Shown here in pieces: positions 61,464-64,000 of a stretch of 64,000 nucleotides of DNA. Every line of letters starts with the position of its first letter. The first letter of the stretch is position 1. This DNA comes from Actinopolymorpha rutila (GTDB lineage Bacteria; Actinomycetota; Actinomycetes; Propionibacteriales; Actinopolymorphaceae): contig NZ_JACBZH010000001.1 of the NCBI RefSeq assembly GCF_013407855.1, forward strand, positions 5,704,001 through 5,768,000, read 5' to 3'. A program made the position numbers and the translations under genes. The notes beneath the pieces are model-generated. The model made no database searches, was not told where the DNA came from, and worked only from the letters and a program-made list of their open reading frames with translations.

Positions 61464-61849
61464 GTCAACACCCCCTTGCGCCAGGCGTACAGCAGCCCGA
61501 CCGCGATGAACCCGATGAACACGAACATCTCGGTCAGCGTCGCCCAGCCGAACCCGGGCGCGGCGAACACCGTGGCCCAGGGAAACAGGAAGATCGCGTC
61601 GACGGCGAACACGACGTAGAGGTAGGCGTAGACGTAGTAGCGGACGTGGGTCTGCGCCCAGCCCTCCCCCACCGGGTCGACCCCGGACTCGTAGGTGAGG
61701 AGCTTCTCCCGCGTCGGCCGATGGGGCCGCAGCAGCCGGTTGGCGCCGAACGCAGCCGCGGCGAAGGCCACTCCGGCCAGCACGACCAGCAGAACCGTCG
61801 TGTAGGTCGCGTAGTAACTCGCGTTACCGGCCATCGCCAGGGCGCTCAC
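61454..61849 (-). CDS. nuoA: NADH-quinone oxidoreductase subunit A-like
   Basis: 131 aa, three TMs. The conserved loop KLLTYESGVDPVGE and the helix VVFAVDAIFLFPWA identify it. It is first gene of the ten-gene minus-strand nuo operon (A-B-C-H-I-J-K-L-M-N), with its promoter presumably in 61850-62032. Confidence 0.95.
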   Translation of the reverse strand: MSALAMAGNASYYATYTTVLLVVLAGVAFAAAAFGANRLLRPHRPTREKLLTYESGVDPVGEGWAQTHVRYYVYAYLYVVFAVDAIFLFPWATVFAAPGFGWATLTEMFVFIGFIAVGLLYAWRKGVLTWT

Positions 61850-62032
61850 GGCACGCCTCCTTCCGCCCGTGCCGCGAGTCTAGGGCCTGCGCAACGTCTC
61901 GCCCGCACGCCCGACACGGCGCTGGCTTGGCCGGCGTGCCGAACCCGAACGAACCGGACGAGTAGTTCCCCGTTCTGGAGGGGCCCTACTTCGAGAACGA
62001 CCCGCCGGCGCACTGAGGCTCGGTCGCGGAAC

Positions 62033-62512
62033 TCAGTCGGCAAGTACCTGTTCGCGCAGGATGTCGGCGTGTCCGCTGTGCTGGGCCAGCTCCCGCAGCA
62101 CCTGCAGGTAGACCCAGCGAAGCGTGCGCGGCCCCGACCGGTGGCCGGTCACGACGGTGTCCAGCGGCAGGTCCGCGACCGCGGCCCGGGCCGTGGCGCA
62201 GGCTTCCCGGTGAGCCGCCGTGACCGAGGCGATGGTGTCGTCGTCGAGGAGCCGGAAGGATTCGTCCGGAGTCCGCACCAGGCCGAGCTCCCGTCGGGAC
62301 ATGCCGCCGACACACTCCTCGAACCACACCCGCTGCATCCAGGTGACGTGCTTGAGCAGCCCGAGCAACGTCGTCGCCGACGAGACGAGCCGGCGGCGGG
62401 CCTGTTCCTCGGTGAGAGAGTCGAGAGTCGCCTCGACGGCACCGCGATGTTCCTCGACGAACGCTTCGAGCTGTGTACGTTCGTCGTCCAGCGGCACATC
62501 GAACGAACCCAT
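62033..62512 (-). CDS. DinB/DUF664 family protein
   Basis: 159 aa four-helix bundle. The three metal-binding histidines typical of DinB-like proteins appear in LLKHVTWMQRVW and ELAQHSGHADILRE. Related actinobacterial proteins include mycothiol- or bacillithiol-dependent transferases, but many are uncharacterised. The start at 62512 diverges from the amino-acid importer genes, with about 150 bp between them. Confidence 0.88.
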   Translation of the reverse strand: MGSFDVPLDDERTQLEAFVEEHRGAVEATLDSLTEEQARRRLVSSATTLLGLLKHVTWMQRVWFEECVGGMSRRELGLVRTPDESFRLLDDDTIASVTAAHREACATARAAVADLPLDTVVTGHRSGPRTLRWVYLQVLRELAQHSGHADILREQVLAD

Positions 62513-62661
62513 CCAAGTCCCCTGTCACTCCTGCTGCACGAGCCGGCCCAAGTTAACCAGGCCCCCTGTCCCCGGGCACCTCTAAGGTGATCACGTTCGG
62601 ATGATCGCGACCGCGTGACTCCGGACGACCGTTCGACCCCACGCTTTCCCGGAGCCCCCGC

Positions 62662-63618
62662 ATGCCCGCTGCCACCTGGTCCCGCCGTCACACGTCGCGC
62701 CGCGGCACGTCCCGCCGCCTCGTCGTGCTGCTCCCCGCGCTCACCTGCGCGGTCCTCGCCGCGCTCACCGCCTGCGCGCCCGAGGACAGCGCCACCGACG
62801 GGCAGTCCGGCGCCACGCCCACGAAGCAGACGAAAACCTCCGGGACCGCCTCGCCCACCGCACGCGGTTGCGCGAAGGGCGACCTCGACCTGCGCACGCC
62901 CGGCACCCTCACGGTGGCCACCGACCAGCCGGCGTACGAACCGTGGTTCGCCGACGACGACCCCACCAGCGGCAAGGGTTTCGAGTCGGCGGTCGCCTAC
63001 GCAGTGGCCAAGCAGCTCGGCTTCAGTGCGTCGGAGGTGACCTGGACCCGGGTGCGGTTCAACAACGCCATCCAGCCCGGGCCGAAGGACTTCGACTTCG
63101 ACACCAACGAGTTCACCATCACCGACCAGCGGAAGAAGGCCGTCGACTTCAGCTCCTCCTACTACGACGCCACCCAGGCCGTGGTGGCGCTCAAGTCCTC
63201 GTCGATCGCGAACGCCAAGTCGGTCGACGGACTGAAGGACGCCAAGCTCGGCGCGCAGGTCAACACCACGAGCTACGACGTGATCAACGAGGTCGTGCGG
63301 CCCAGCAGGCAGGCCCAGGTGTTCCGCAGCAACGACGACGCCCGGCAGGCCCTGGCGAACGGCTCGATCGACGGGCTGGTGGTCGACCTGCCCACCGCCT
63401 TCTACATGACCGCCGCGCAGCTCAAGGGCGCCACGATCGTCGGCCAGCTGAAGCAGAAGTCGGGCACACCGGAGCAGTTCGGCCTGGTCCTGGACAAGGG
63501 CTCGCCGCTGACCGCCTGCGTCACCCGCGCCGTGGACGCGCTACGGACCGACGGCACGCTGGACGAACTGGCGAAGACCTGGCTGGCCGACGTCGCCGGC
63601 GCACCGGTCCTGAACTGA
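62662..63618 (+). CDS. Amino-acid ABC transporter substrate-binding lipoprotein
   Basis: 318 aa. Arg-rich signal peptide (two RR pairs) and lipobox ALTAC near residue 37, then a Thr/Ser linker and a family-3 solute-binding domain (TLTVATDQPAYEPWF ... FDFDTNEFTITDQRKKAVDFS). GGAG lies 8 nt before the ATG. The next gene, 22 nt on, is the cognate HisM/GlnP-type permease. Polar amino acids are the likely ligands; the exact one cannot be told. Confidence 0.93.
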   Translation: MPAATWSRRHTSRRGTSRRLVVLLPALTCAVLAALTACAPEDSATDGQSGATPTKQTKTSGTASPTARGCAKGDLDLRTPGTLTVATDQPAYEPWFADDDPTSGKGFESAVAYAVAKQLGFSASEVTWTRVRFNNAIQPGPKDFDFDTNEFTITDQRKKAVDFSSSYYDATQAVVALKSSSIANAKSVDGLKDAKLGAQVNTTSYDVINEVVRPSRQAQVFRSNDDARQALANGSIDGLVVDLPTAFYMTAAQLKGATIVGQLKQKSGTPEQFGLVLDKGSPLTACVTRAVDALRTDGTLDELAKTWLADVAGAPVLN

Positions 63619-63640
63619 GCTGACGGGATCGAGCTGACCG

Positions 63641-64000
63641 ATGTCGTCCACCACCTCACCCGGCCGCCGCGCACCGGGCACCGGACCGGACCCCCACCGC
63701 GAGTCCGGTCACGTGCCCAGCCCGCTGCAGGTCCAGCGCGACCGTTACCGCTCCCGGCAGACCGTACGGTCGGTGCTGGTCGCCGCAGTCTCCACCGCGG
63801 TCGTCGGGCTGGTCCTCTACATCGCCCTCACCGGCGCGCCCGGCTGGGAGCGTGTCAGAGCGTCGTTCCTCGACCCGCAGGTGGCCCGGCAGGCGTTGCC
63901 GCACATCCTGTCCGGGCTGTGGCTCAACCTCCGCCTGCTGCTGGCCTGCGCGGCGTGCTCGCTGCTGTTGGGGTTGCTGATCGCGTTCCTGCGTACGCTC
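63641..64000 (+). CDS. Amino-acid ABC transporter permease, N-terminal part
   Basis: The first 120 codons, cut by the window edge. Begins MSSTTSPGRRAPGTG, about 40 hydrophilic residues (LQVQRDRYRSRQTV), then TM1 (VLVAAVSTAVVGLVLYIAL) and, after a loop, LPHILSGLWLNLRLLLACAACS, the standard start of the HisM/GlnP membrane domain. No stop within the window. It pairs with the preceding binding lipoprotein. Confidence 0.9.
   Translation, partial: MSSTTSPGRRAPGTGPDPHRESGHVPSPLQVQRDRYRSRQTVRSVLVAAVSTAVVGLVLYIALTGAPGWERVRASFLDPQVARQALPHILSGLWLNLRLLLACAACSLLLGLLIAFLRTL

Overview
The window is GC-rich DNA from a free-living actinobacterium. GTG and TTG starts, 1-8 bp stop/start overlaps inside operons, DUF5666 and MacAB-type export genes, and a CUT1 sugar importer without its own ATPase all fit that group. 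I cannot name the genus from sequence alone. Two housekeeping-like arms (about 0.5-8 kb and 42-64 kb) enclose an accessory block from about 9 to 41.8 kb. That block is packed with defence and signalling genes, is patchily lower in GC, carries an IS256-type insertion sequence, and ends next to a tRNA-Tyr gene whose 3' end faces it.

Left arm (0.5-8.2 kb): a minus-strand operon encodes a phytanoyl-CoA dioxygenase family enzyme, two LplB/LplC-type sugar permeases and a large lipoprotein binding protein. A perfect 20-bp palindrome lies upstream. Then come a decayed short-chain dehydrogenase remnant, an ArsC-like protein and two uncharacterised proteins, one of them secreted.

Accessory block, part 1 (9.0-15.3 kb): seven minus-strand genes, the first six in very tight order. 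They encode a two-TM coiled-coil protein, a MotB/ZorB-like one-TM protein with Asp in the membrane segment, a TerY-like vWA protein, a PP2C phosphatase, two divergent protein kinases of the GD...DxD type, and a membrane-anchored receiver-domain protein. This joins a stator-like membrane pair to a TerY-P style phosphorylation triad. It is the best candidate here for an undescribed system. An IS256-type element lies just upstream of its first gene.

Accessory block, part 2 (16.9-41.8 kb): a membrane-anchored DEDDh exonuclease with a CCHC zinc knuckle; a complete BREX type 2 (Pgl) operon pglW-pglX-pglY-pglZ-brxD-brxHI; and a HelD-type helicase 18 bp behind brxHI. Divergently placed are a small His/Cys caspase-like protein and an 86-aa companion, followed by a GmrSD-type (DUF262/DUF1524) modification-dependent nuclease. 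The presumed target-recognition part of pglX is clearly lower in GC than the rest of the gene, as expected of a swapped specificity module.

Right arm (42.3-64 kb): tRNA-Tyr(GTA); a YajQ-family protein; a MacAB-like export cluster with two adaptors, an ATPase, a permease and a DUF5666 lipoprotein; an HtpX-type protease; a class A-like flavoprotein; a ten-gene complex I operon nuoABCHIJKLMN lacking nuoD and the NADH module nuoEFG; a DinB/DUF664 protein; and the start of an amino-acid ABC importer that runs off the window edge.
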